Source: Bacteroidetes/Chlorobi group bacterium ChocPot_Mid (GTDB lineage: Bacteria; Bacteroidota; Ignavibacteria; Kapaibacteriales; UBA2268). From it: DNA of 11,261 nucleotides. Below are positions 1 to 6,757 of this stretch, one piece after another. A program made the position numbers and the translations under genes. The stretch is taken from positions 1-11,261 of the forward strand of contig RCNQ01000110.1 of NCBI GenBank assembly GCA_003731675.1, in the 5' to 3' direction. The notes under the pieces are model-generated. The model ran no database searches, was not told the origin of the DNA, and saw only the letters and a list, made by a program, of their open reading frames with translations. Within the stretch, counting starts at the first letter, position 1; every line of letters starts with the position of its first letter.

Positions 1-1369
1 ATTCAAGATAAGTTAAACCATTGAAACTTGAAGTCGGTGTTCCTTGGAATGTGTAGGTGGCAGAAGAGCCCGACCTGTTTGTTTCGTTAAAAGAAGCCCA
101 AGGTGGTAAATTTATCGGAGTAAGCTGTGGGTCTCCGTGAGCAAGCCATGGAGAATGGTCTGGATATTTTCCACTCCAGGTTTTAAGAAGTTTTCTGATT
201 TCTGTTCCTTGATTGACATACCATGGTGAATTACCTGTAGTGTCAATTGGTTCAGCCGCTACCCAGTTACGTGGAATATCATTTTCATCAATTCCGTAAG
301 GTGTTTCGTCGTTACCGAATGAGATATCAAAATTCTTTTTTACAAATAACCCATCGTCGTTGTAAGTAACAGTTATTTGATATTGTGCGAAGCGGTTCGT
401 GAGTGGAGCACCGCAGTCCCAACCTGTAGCACAGATATTGAACCAAGTAATATTTCCAACTTTTGAAGGTGTACCCGTTACTGTTGGAGCACTTTGCAGT
501 GCTGTGCCTCTGATAAGATTAAAACTCATACTAATGTTTGCGACTGGGATATCACCAACGTCTTTTACACCAATTCTAAAGCATTTAGATTGTCCACATT
601 GGATATATAATTTTTGAGGTTGAATCAAATGAATTGATTTCGCCGGTGCGGCTTTTGATGCAGGAGGTAAAGGATGAGTTCCTGCTCCTGTTGGTGCAAT
701 AGCTGCACTACGGGAACGCTGACCTGAAGAATTACCTGTTCCGAACCACCAGTCTTCAGTTTCACCAACAGTCCAACCACCAACTTTACCAACTCCATTC
801 CAGGGTGAGGTTACTGGTTCGTCAGTTACAGTAATTCTTACCCATGCAGGTAATAAAACAAGGTCATTACCAAAGCTGAAAGGTCCAAAGTTGAAACCTA
901 AGGTAGTATCAGCTGGTACACGGACAACTTTGTTGCGGACAACCCAGTTTAAATCAGGGCTGTCGTTGAAATCCAAATCGTTATCAACATCAATAGCAAC
1001 ATTGATATAAATATCTGTTGTTGGATTGTGACTGCCGCTTGTTGATATTGGAATTGTTATGTTAGCAGGAGCTGGAATACCAATCAACATCAGAAAAATT
1101 CTTGGGGCGCCGTCATCAACGTCATTATTAACAACAAGAGCCTCATTTTCCATTGTTGTGGTACAGGTGCCTTTGGTACCTAATCCACCAATCCAAAAAG
1201 TACTGGTATTGGCGGCTGTATGTTTGGGACCAGTACTTGCATTTAGTGTTTTAAAGGCGGCAGTACCTCCCCACCATGCAGTTCCGTCTGGAGCATCACC
1301 AAAATCTGCCTGGCTTAAAAGCAGACATGGTAATAGTAATAGCATTGCTATTGTAATTATTACTTTCAT
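1..1369 (-). CDS. Secreted GEVED-domain protein, 3' end outside window (partial)
   Basis: Reading the minus strand from the ATG at 1369 gives 456 uninterrupted codons up to the window edge, so the C-terminus is missing. A good ribosome binding site (GAGGG at 1381-1377, 7 bases before the ATG) supports the start. Residues 1-19 are a signal peptide (KV, then a Leu/Ile-rich core ending LLLS). The mature part opens with DFGDAPD (22-28), a motif common at the start of secreted surface proteins of this kind. An Asp-rich 'DVDNDLDFND' (127-136) may bind calcium, and GETEDWW (202-208) matches the GEVED signature, a beta-sandwich domain of bacterial extracellular proteins. After a Pro/Ala-rich linker (about 215-240) come several Cys residues in 'QCGQSKC' and 'ICATGWDC' contexts, possibly disulfides. 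No catalytic motif is visible. It is likely a surface or secreted structural/adhesive protein, perhaps with a T9SS sorting domain beyond the edge (inference). G+C looks higher than in its neighbours. Confidence 0.85.
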   Translation of the reverse strand, partial: MKVIITIAMLLLLPCLLLSQADFGDAPDGTAWWGGTAAFKTLNASTGPKHTAANTSTFWIGGLGTKGTCTTTMENEALVVNNDVDDGAPRIFLMLIGIPAPANITIPISTSGSHNPTTDIYINVAIDVDNDLDFNDSPDLNWVVRNKVVRVPADTTLGFNFGPFSFGNDLVLLPAWVRITVTDEPVTSPWNGVGKVGGWTVGETEDWWFGTGNSSGQRSRSAAIAPTGAGTHPLPPASKAAPAKSIHLIQPQKLYIQCGQSKCFRIGVKDVGDIPVANISMSFNLIRGTALQSAPTVTGTPSKVGNITWFNICATGWDCGAPLTNRFAQYQITVTYNDDGLFVKKNFDISFGNDETPYGIDENDIPRNWVAAEPIDTTGNSPWYVNQGTEIRKLLKTWSGKYPDHSPWLAHGDPQLTPINLPPWASFNETNRSGSSATYTFQGTPTSSFNGLTYLE

Positions 1370-1473
1370 AATTGTTCCCTCGATTTGTTATACAAAAGAA
1401 TTTCTAATAAATTTTCTTACTTAATTATATACAAATATTTAATATTTTCAAATTATCCAATATTCTGTAAACT

Positions 1474-1508
1474 AAAAATTAACTAAAAATGATTAAAAAT
1501 ACAAAAAA
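1474..1508. other. Phased A-tracts, candidate intrinsically curved DNA
   Basis: Four A-tracts on the plus strand lie at 1474-1478, 1485-1489, 1495-1499 and 1503-1508, with centres about 11, 10 and 8-9 bases apart, close to one helical turn. The first three sit in an imperfect 10-11 base tandem repeat of ACTAAAAATTA type. A-tracts in helical phase are known to bend DNA and often lie upstream of promoters or at nucleoid-protein sites. That this one matters is an inference, since the region is A+T-rich overall. Confidence 0.4.
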
Positions 1509-1519
1509 TTAATCATTTT
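1486..1519. repeat. Perfect 11-bp inverted repeat with 12-base loop
   Basis: AAAATGATTAA at 1486-1496 is exactly complementary to TTAATCATTTT at 1509-1519, with a 12-base A-rich loop between. Both flanking genes run away from it, so it cannot serve as their terminator. It could be an operator for a dimeric regulator or a stem in a long 5' leader. The A+T-rich composition raises the odds of a chance match, but 11 perfect pairs containing G-C pairs is more than expected at any one place. Confidence 0.5.
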
Positions 1520-1673
1520 ATCATATTTTTAGAGTATTTTCCATAAAGTTTAGATGAATTTCAACAATTTTACATACTAAAATTGCAGGAGATGTGTTCA
1601 AGAGTCTTTTTAAAATTTGTTAATTTCTTGTAAAAAAAGTATATTGCTTGTTTTAACAATTGTAATAGAAATT

Positions 1674-2396
1674 ATGTCATTGGTTTTTATCACCGGGGGA
1701 GGAAAAAGATTAGGCAGTCATCTTGTTTTAGAATTCGCTAAAAAAGGGTGGGATGTTGTTTTCTCGTATTTTGAATCACAGAATAATTCAGAAAAAATAT
1801 TGCAAATAATTTTAAGGCAAAATATTAAAGCAAAAAGCTATAAACTTGATGTCAGAAATCATAATGAACTCGAAGCAACTTTTAAAGAAATTGTTAATGA
1901 ATTCGGTGTTCCTGATGTGCTGATAAATAATGCGGGAGTATTTCCTGAGCGAAAAGCTATTGAGAATATAAGCTTGGATTTATGGGAAGATACGATGAAT
2001 ATTAATCTGCGTTCTGCATTTCTTTGCTCACAGATTTTTAAAAAATATGCAAAAAAAGGTTCAAGGATAATTAATATTTCGAGTATCGGTGGGTCAGAAG
2101 TATGGAAACAGCGAATACCTTATAATGTTTCCAAAGCAGGTTTAAATCAATTGACGAAAGTTTTGGCAAGGGAATTAGCTCCGAATATTTCAGTTAATGC
2201 AGTATGCCCGGGCATAATTAGCTTTGAGGAAACAGGAGAAAATGAAAAATATCTTCCTGAAATCAGGAAAATACCAATGGCTCGTTACGGGATAGCTGAT
2301 GATATTTTTGATGCTGTTTATTTTTTTGCTACATGCAGTCGTTATATTACTGGTCAGGTATTGAATGTTGATGGGGGATATCATGATGCAAGGTAA
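1674..2396 (+). CDS. Short-chain dehydrogenase/reductase (SDR), pteridine-reductase-like signature
   Basis: A 240-residue NAD(P)H-dependent oxidoreductase of the classical SDR family, near the usual length of about 250. From ATG 1674 the Rossmann fold starts at once with TGGGKRLG (residues 7-14). NNAG is at 85-88, the structural Asn probably N111, and the catalytic triad is S137, Y150 and K154 (YNVSK). 'VNAVCPG' and 'TGQVLNVDGG' near the end are typical too. The cofactor motif has Arg where most SDRs have the second Gly (TGxxxRxG), a mark of pteridine reductase PTR1 and dihydromonapterin reductase FolM, so a pterin or related substrate is possible; a generic 3-oxoacyl-type reductase remains an alternative. 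An in-frame TTG at 1617 would add 19 residues unlike SDR N-termini, so ATG 1674 is preferred although no strong ribosome binding site precedes it. A 91-base gap separates it from the LOG gene. Confidence 0.88.
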   Translation: MSLVFITGGGKRLGSHLVLEFAKKGWDVVFSYFESQNNSEKILQIILRQNIKAKSYKLDVRNHNELEATFKEIVNEFGVPDVLINNAGVFPERKAIENISLDLWEDTMNINLRSAFLCSQIFKKYAKKGSRIINISSIGGSEVWKQRIPYNVSKAGLNQLTKVLARELAPNISVNAVCPGIISFEETGENEKYLPEIRKIPMARYGIADDIFDAVYFFATCSRYITGQVLNVDGGYHDAR

Positions 2397-2487
2397 GATT
2401 AAATGTAAGAAATAAAAGAATACTTAAATGAATTTCAATTCGTTGTAAATAACGTAATATTAAAAAAGTTTAAACAAGGATTTTTAA

Positions 2488-3387
2488 ATGGGAAATAAAC
2501 TTAGTAAACCGAGAAGAGTGGAAAAGGCATATGACAATAAAAAATTTGTGCATAGCAGCGATGCCAGAATAATAAGGATGCTAGCCGAATATTTGCATCC
2601 ACAACAGCAGTTTAAACTGAAAAAGGTAATGAAGACTATTATCTTTTTTGGTTCTGCAAGAATTCATTCCAATGATTTTTATAAAAATAAAATGGAAATT
2701 ATTAACGAAATTTTGGCAAAGAAGAAGGTAAAACTCAGTCAGTCATTTGAACAGGAACCATCAGCACTAAAACAAATTGAAGATGAAATTGCATTACTTG
2801 AACAGGAAAAAATTCAGATTGAGAAAATGCAAAAAGTATCTCACTATTACGAAGATGCAAGAAAACTGAGCAGAATGATTTCTGAATGGTCAGCAACATT
2901 ACCCAAAAAAGAAAGATACCATATTTGCACTGGTGGAGGACCGGGTATAATGGAAGCGGCAAACAGAGGAGCAATTGACGCAGGAGCGAAGTCAATTGGT
3001 TTGAATATCAGCTTACCCTTTGAGCAATTCCCTAATCCTTATCTTTCGAAAGGATTAAATTTCGAATTTCATTATTTTTTTATGAGGAAATTGTGGTTTG
3101 TGATGCTTGCTCATGGTATGGTTGTATTTCCCGGTGGATTCGGTACCTTAGATGAATTGATGGAAGTCCTTACTCTGCGGCAGACTCATAAAACGACAAA
3201 ACCTTTGCCAATACTGCTTTATTCAAGTGAATTTTGGAAAAAGCTGATAAATTTTGATTATCTTATTGAAATAGGTACTATAAATGCTGAGGATTTGAAT
3301 TTGTTTACTTTTGTTGATACTCCTGAGGAAGCTTTTAATGTGTTAAGAGATTCTTTAATCCAAATAAACAATGAGGAATTATTATAA
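2488..3387 (+). CDS. LOG-family protein (nucleoside 5'-monophosphate phosphoribohydrolase-like)
   Basis: A 299-residue cytosolic protein of the LOG / 'lysine decarboxylase-like' Rossmann family, whose characterised members (plant LOG, E. coli PpnN) hydrolyse nucleoside 5'-monophosphates to base and ribose 5-phosphate. The fold begins with IIFFGSARI (51-59). The phosphate-binding GGGPGIMEAANRGA is at 149-162, and the active-site signature PGGFGTLDE at 215-223 is intact. Arg200-Lys201 precede the signature as in the family. Two oddities are seen: a basic N-terminal extension of about 48 residues, and a Lys/Glu-rich stretch of about 50-60 residues (about 65-118) with coiled-coil character inserted between the first strand and the YYEDARKL helix. 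An AAGGA (2476-2480) lies 7 bases before the ATG. The thioredoxin-fusion gene starts 14 bases after its stop, suggesting co-transcription. The base or nucleotide used cannot be read from sequence. Confidence 0.88.
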   Translation: MGNKLSKPRRVEKAYDNKKFVHSSDARIIRMLAEYLHPQQQFKLKKVMKTIIFFGSARIHSNDFYKNKMEIINEILAKKKVKLSQSFEQEPSALKQIEDEIALLEQEKIQIEKMQKVSHYYEDARKLSRMISEWSATLPKKERYHICTGGGPGIMEAANRGAIDAGAKSIGLNISLPFEQFPNPYLSKGLNFEFHYFFMRKLWFVMLAHGMVVFPGGFGTLDELMEVLTLRQTHKTTKPLPILLYSSEFWKKLINFDYLIEIGTINAEDLNLFTFVDTPEEAFNVLRDSLIQINNEELL

Positions 3388-3401
3388 TTTTTGGAGGATT
3401 T

Positions 3402-5297
3402 ATGTTAAAAAAAATAAATATTATCTTGATTGCATTAATTTACGTATCATGCAGTTGCTTTGCAGGTGAATTACAAATTAATCCTCAATCGCCGACTATT
3501 GGTAGCGTGATTAATGTAAAATATTTTGCAGACGGAAGGTTCTTTGTTGATGAAAATCTAAGTCTCAGAGTATATGCTTTCACAGCGAATTCAACAAATC
3601 CTACAGCCTACGAGTTCTCGTTAAGCTATAATAAGGTTCAGTCATTTTACTTTGGTAATTTTACAGTACCTGATGAAACCGTATTTATTTTAATGAAAGT
3701 TGCATCTCTTGAACACATTGATAATAACTCTGGTGAATTCTGGGATTTGCTTTTTAGTAGCAATGAGAAACCATTAAGAAATACAAATCTGAAAGCCGGT
3801 TTATCTTATCTCGGGAATTTACCTGAAAATCTTAACCGAAATATTGATTTTAAAAAAGCTATATACTATCTTCAAAAGGAAATCGAAAATTATCCGGATA
3901 ATGTTCCAGCTCAAATCGGATTGGCTTCTTTGCAACTTGATTTGCAGAAAATTGATTATAAGGAGTATTCTGCTAAAGTAGAAAAAATAATTAAGACAAG
4001 TTATGATAAAAACAATGAAGCAGAAGTAAGGGCAATAAGCCGTGCTTTGAAAACTTTGAACAAAAAAGATGAAGCAGAAAAACTTGAGAAAGATTTTATT
4101 AAAAAATTTCCTCAAAGCAATTTAGCTGAAGAAATATTTATGGCTGACTTAGCTAAAGCAAATTCTCTTGAGAAATTCTCTGATGGAATTTTAGAATATC
4201 TCAAAAAATTCAATGATGTATCAAACCGTGAGAGAATTTATTCAGCACTTGTCTCCGGTTATCTGCAGGTAGGCAAAGCAGATGAAGTCATAGAGCTTCT
4301 CAACAAGCAAAACGATGTTCCAAGCGGGGCATACGCTCAAATTGCTTTTGCTTTGGTTAACAATGATGAATTTTCTGAAATGACTGATGAGTATAAATTG
4401 CAAAAGGCAAAAAATTTAATGAACATTTCCATCTATGGCATTAAACAAAATAATTTAAATAATAAACCTGATTATATTACAATCAGTGAGTGGGAATTAA
4501 GAAACAAAATCCGTCTTGCGGCATTACTCGAGCAATATGGACAGATTCTTATGGCGGCTCAGGAATATGAGGAAGCTTATAATAAATATGCCGAAGCTTT
4601 GGATGTTTACAAGAATGATGCACCCGTATCCTTGTATGAAAATGTAGTAAAACTTTGTATGATTTTAGGCAAATATCAAACCGCATATAATATTGCAGAA
4701 TTATCTGTAAAAAATTCGAAGGACAGTGAAGTAATTATTGACTTTTTTGAACAATTACACAAACAATTGAATAAGTCAGAGACATTTGATGTTATGCTTA
4801 TCGCTTTGAAAAATGAAGCACGAAATGAAAGATTGAAAAAATTGAGTTATTCAAGATTGAATAAAGATATTCAGAACATTACTTTTGTTGATTTGAATGG
4901 CAAGAGGATAAGTTTGAAAGAATTAAATGGCAAGGTCATTGTATTGATGCTCTGGTCGAGTTGGTGCGGTCCCTGCGATGATGCATTAAAGGGATTTTAT
5001 TTTTTGTCTGATGCTTATGCGGATAGCTCAGATGTTATTATAGCTTCGGTGAATTTGTGGGAAAATGCAAAAGATGTAAAAAAGACAGTTAAGGATTATT
5101 TTACAGAGTCAGATGTGAAATTCAAAATATGGATTGATGATACAAATGCTTTGCCTTTTGAAGCAGGAATAACCGGACTTCCATCTGTTTGCTTCATTGG
5201 GAAAAACGGGAAAATCGAATTTATTGACAGAGGATTTACAAATAACGATGAATTTTTATTAAATTCCAAAGATAAGGTAAGTTTAATATCCCGATAA
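3402..5297 (+). CDS. Exported helical-repeat protein with C-terminal TlpA-like thioredoxin domain
   Basis: A 631-residue exported protein. The start is fixed by GGAGG at 3393-3397, four bases before the ATG. An N-terminal signal (LKK followed by an Ile/Leu core) ends near CSCFA (17-21); cleavage by signal peptidase I after A21 or lipidation at C17 or C19 are both possible, since the lipobox is imperfect. Residues about 22-115 are beta-rich. About 130-480 are alpha-helical, TPR-like pairs (for example 'AIYYLQKEIENYPDNVPAQIG' style segments and 'AQEYEEAYNKYAEAL'). From about 497 a thioredoxin fold of the TlpA/ResA class carries W521-C522-G-P-C525 and the cis-proline loop LPS with P594. It probably does thiol-disulfide exchange in the periplasm, with the helical part binding a partner (inference). 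It is followed after 3 bases by tag. The poly-A run right after the start codon encodes KK and could slip. Confidence 0.85.
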   Translation: MLKKINIILIALIYVSCSCFAGELQINPQSPTIGSVINVKYFADGRFFVDENLSLRVYAFTANSTNPTAYEFSLSYNKVQSFYFGNFTVPDETVFILMKVASLEHIDNNSGEFWDLLFSSNEKPLRNTNLKAGLSYLGNLPENLNRNIDFKKAIYYLQKEIENYPDNVPAQIGLASLQLDLQKIDYKEYSAKVEKIIKTSYDKNNEAEVRAISRALKTLNKKDEAEKLEKDFIKKFPQSNLAEEIFMADLAKANSLEKFSDGILEYLKKFNDVSNRERIYSALVSGYLQVGKADEVIELLNKQNDVPSGAYAQIAFALVNNDEFSEMTDEYKLQKAKNLMNISIYGIKQNNLNNKPDYITISEWELRNKIRLAALLEQYGQILMAAQEYEEAYNKYAEALDVYKNDAPVSLYENVVKLCMILGKYQTAYNIAELSVKNSKDSEVIIDFFEQLHKQLNKSETFDVMLIALKNEARNERLKKLSYSRLNKDIQNITFVDLNGKRISLKELNGKVIVLMLWSSWCGPCDDALKGFYFLSDAYADSSDVIIASVNLWENAKDVKKTVKDYFTESDVKFKIWIDDTNALPFEAGITGLPSVCFIGKNGKIEFIDRGFTNNDEFLLNSKDKVSLISR

Positions 5298-5300
5298 AAT

Positions 5301-5882
5301 ATGGAAAAGTTGATTAAAAGATGTGAATGGTGCCTTAATGATTTATTGATGATAAAGTATCATGATGAAGAATGGGGTGTGCCTCTTCATGACGACAAAA
5401 AGTTATTTGAATATATGGTTCTTGATGCTTTTCAGGCAGGTTTAAGCTGGAAAACTATTTTACATAAAAGAGAAAATTTTAGAAAAGCTTTGGACAATTT
5501 CATTCCTGAGAAAATTGCTAAATACGATAGTAAAAAAGTAGAAGTGTTAATTAATGAAGCTGGTATCATTCGGAATAAATTAAAAATTATGGCTACAATT
5601 TCAAATGCTAAAGCTTTTTTAAAAATTCAGAAAGAATTCGGAAGTTTTGACAAATACATCTGGCAGTTCACTAACAACAAAACAATTCAAAACAAATTCA
5701 AAACAATGAATGAAATTCCTGCACAAAGCAAAGAATCTGATTTAATGAGCAAAGATTTGAAAAAAAGAGGATTCAAATTTGTCGGTTCAACAATTTGTTA
5801 TGCTTTTATGCAAGCCGCAGGCATGGTCAATGACCATACTCAGGACTGCTTCAGACACAAAGAGTTAAAAAAAAATAGGTAA
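5301..5882 (+). CDS. tag: DNA-3-methyladenine glycosylase I
   Basis: A 193-residue base-excision repair enzyme that removes 3-methyladenine from alkylated DNA; the length fits the family (E. coli Tag 187). The zinc site is complete: C8 and H21 keep the 13-residue spacing of E. coli C4/H17, and H179 and C183 match H175/C179. Family motifs follow in order: YHDEEWGVP, QAGLSW, KRENF, AGIIRNKLKI, KKRGFKFVGSTICYAFMQAAG and VNDHTQDC. One difference is D42 where E. coli Tag has the base-recognition residue E38 (aligning on QAGLSW); this is conservative and may be normal in this subfamily. It starts 3 bases after the thioredoxin-fusion gene, probably in one operon, and ends 6 bases from the stop of a convergent gene. 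A run of nine A's (5867-5875) lies in the last codons, where slippage would change only the tail. Confidence 0.95.
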   Translation: MEKLIKRCEWCLNDLLMIKYHDEEWGVPLHDDKKLFEYMVLDAFQAGLSWKTILHKRENFRKALDNFIPEKIAKYDSKKVEVLINEAGIIRNKLKIMATISNAKAFLKIQKEFGSFDKYIWQFTNNKTIQNKFKTMNEIPAQSKESDLMSKDLKKRGFKFVGSTICYAFMQAAGMVNDHTQDCFRHKELKKNR

Positions 5883-5888
5883 ATCAAA

Positions 5889-6683
5889 TTACTTACTTAT
5901 GTAGTAAATAAATTCAATTATTTCACCATCTTTCATTTTCTCAAGCTTAGAAAAGTCTTTTGTGGTCTGACAAACCATGGATACTTTATTGTATCTGACA
6001 AGGTCAAGCCATCCCTTGTTGTCATTATAAAATTTTCGGAGGTAACGTAAAAAATCATCGGTTTTCATAACTTTGACTGTAACCTCTGCGAGAATTAAAG
6101 CATCTTTAGATTCATTTTTTGAAATTTCTATAACATCGCCATTCAGTCGCATAGCAATAGGTATTTCAGGCAACCACGATATTTTTTTTGAATTATCAAC
6201 TGATTTGAGATTAAAATATCTGAAAAATACTTCCATTGATTCTTTGGTCAATCTTTCCTTAGTCAGTGCAGTTATTGAAAAAGTGGCATTCAAATTTGGC
6301 ATCTGCACCAATAAATAAGTCATGTTCGAAGGTTTTGTGAGTTTTTCGTTATAAATAAATACTGCAGGAAATCCATCTAAATCGTATGGACCAATAACTT
6401 TATATGCTTTCAAATCCTCATACTGGTAGAAAATATCAGGGTGTCCTATTCTGGGATTAATCATTTCCTCACGTATATTTGAGAACATTGCTGAGTATTC
6501 TATGTTATAAGTTTGTTCTGAACCTTTAACTTCCGAATGTCTGAAAGTATATTCAGGTATTTTTGTGGATTTCATCCAATCTATAAAATCCTGCTCGGTA
6601 AGTTTATGGTAATAATATTCTTCATCTGCAACAATAAAATTTATGCCTGCAAACAAAAACAGCAATATGACAAATTTTTTCAT
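5889..6683 (-). CDS. Secreted protein of unknown function
   Basis: I do not recognise this 264-residue protein. It has a clear signal peptide (KK, then VILLFLFAGINF, cleavage likely after A19 in IVA-DEE), no other membrane segment and no lipobox, so it should be periplasmic or secreted. The mature part looks mixed alpha/beta: a Tyr-rich N-terminus (EYYYHKLTEQDF), a 'GPYDLDGFPAVFIY' strand region, then a helix ending 'MEVFFRYFNLKSV'. The second half repeats a beta stretch ('DALILAEVTVKV') and a helix ('DFLRYLRKFYNDNKGW'). It has no Cys pair or catalytic motif that I can identify. It is convergent with tag (6 bases between stops) and lies 74 bases after the deoxyhypusine-synthase-like gene on the same strand, so it may be read as a distal member of that unit. 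The ATG at 6683 is preceded by a weak GAGA only 5 bases away, which is part of a hairpin listed separately. Confidence 0.75.
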   Translation of the reverse strand: MKKFVILLFLFAGINFIVADEEYYYHKLTEQDFIDWMKSTKIPEYTFRHSEVKGSEQTYNIEYSAMFSNIREEMINPRIGHPDIFYQYEDLKAYKVIGPYDLDGFPAVFIYNEKLTKPSNMTYLLVQMPNLNATFSITALTKERLTKESMEVFFRYFNLKSVDNSKKISWLPEIPIAMRLNGDVIEISKNESKDALILAEVTVKVMKTDDFLRYLRKFYNDNKGWLDLVRYNKVSMVCQTTKDFSKLEKMKDGEIIEFIYYISK

Positions 6684-6687
6684 TCTA

Positions 6688-6721
6688 TCTCAAAGAATTA
6701 TTTTAAAAAACATCTTTGAGA
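6688..6721 (-). repeat. Perfect 9-bp hairpin overlapping the start region of the secreted protein
   Basis: TCTCAAAGA at 6688-6696 is exactly complementary to TCTTTGAGA at 6713-6721, with a 16-base A+T loop. In the minus-strand transcript the second arm ends four bases before the ATG at 6683 and contains the only purine-rich stretch (GAGA) that could act as ribosome binding site. No U-run follows, so it is not a standard terminator of the upstream gene. A further TCTTTGA at 6736-6742 can pair in the RNA with the same start-proximal arm over 7 bases, allowing two alternative structures. Confidence 0.5.
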
Positions 6722-6757
6722 AATAAACGCAGAAGTCTTTGAAAAATTATATATGGT

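Larger units (their letters stand above)
1370..1673. promoter_or_regulatory. Divergent intergenic region, A+T-rich, promoters for both sides
   Basis: This 304-base stretch separates the start codons of the minus-strand GEVED protein and the plus-strand dehydrogenase, so both promoters should lie here. It is very A+T-rich and holds phased A-tracts and a perfect inverted repeat (listed separately). A weak candidate for the Bacteroidota-type promoter of the dehydrogenase is TTTG at 1616-1619 followed after 20 bases by TATATTG at 1640-1646; the second element matches the TAnnTTTG consensus only partly. No clear promoter was found for the minus-strand gene. I see no RNA gene or convincing small ORF; a 13-codon ATG reading frame at 1592-1633 has no spaced ribosome binding site. 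Confidence 0.5.

Noticed and set aside
399..617. Plus-strand open frame of 72 codons
   Set aside because: It lies antisense to the continuous minus-strand GEVED protein, whose translation has a signal peptide and family motifs; the plus frame has no ribosome binding site or protein-like pattern.
1059..1424. Plus-strand open frame of 121 codons
   Set aside because: Shadow of the minus-strand GEVED gene and of its leader; low-complexity hydrophobic product with no recognisable domain.
1592..1633. 13-codon ATG frame behind GCAGGAG, a possible leader peptide of the dehydrogenase
   Set aside because: The purine-rich stretch touches the ATG without spacing, and the peptide shows no regulatory codon run.
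1617..1673. TTG start adding 19 residues to the dehydrogenase
   Set aside because: The added hydrophobic stretch is not part of SDR proteins, which start just before the TGxxx motif as they do from ATG 1674.
2441..2454. Small hairpin CGTTG/TAACG between the dehydrogenase and LOG genes
   Set aside because: Only five pairs, one a wobble, and no T-run behind it; not distinguishable from chance.
6073..6318. Plus-strand open frame of 81 codons
   Set aside because: Antisense to the secreted protein with a signal peptide; no start signal or domain.
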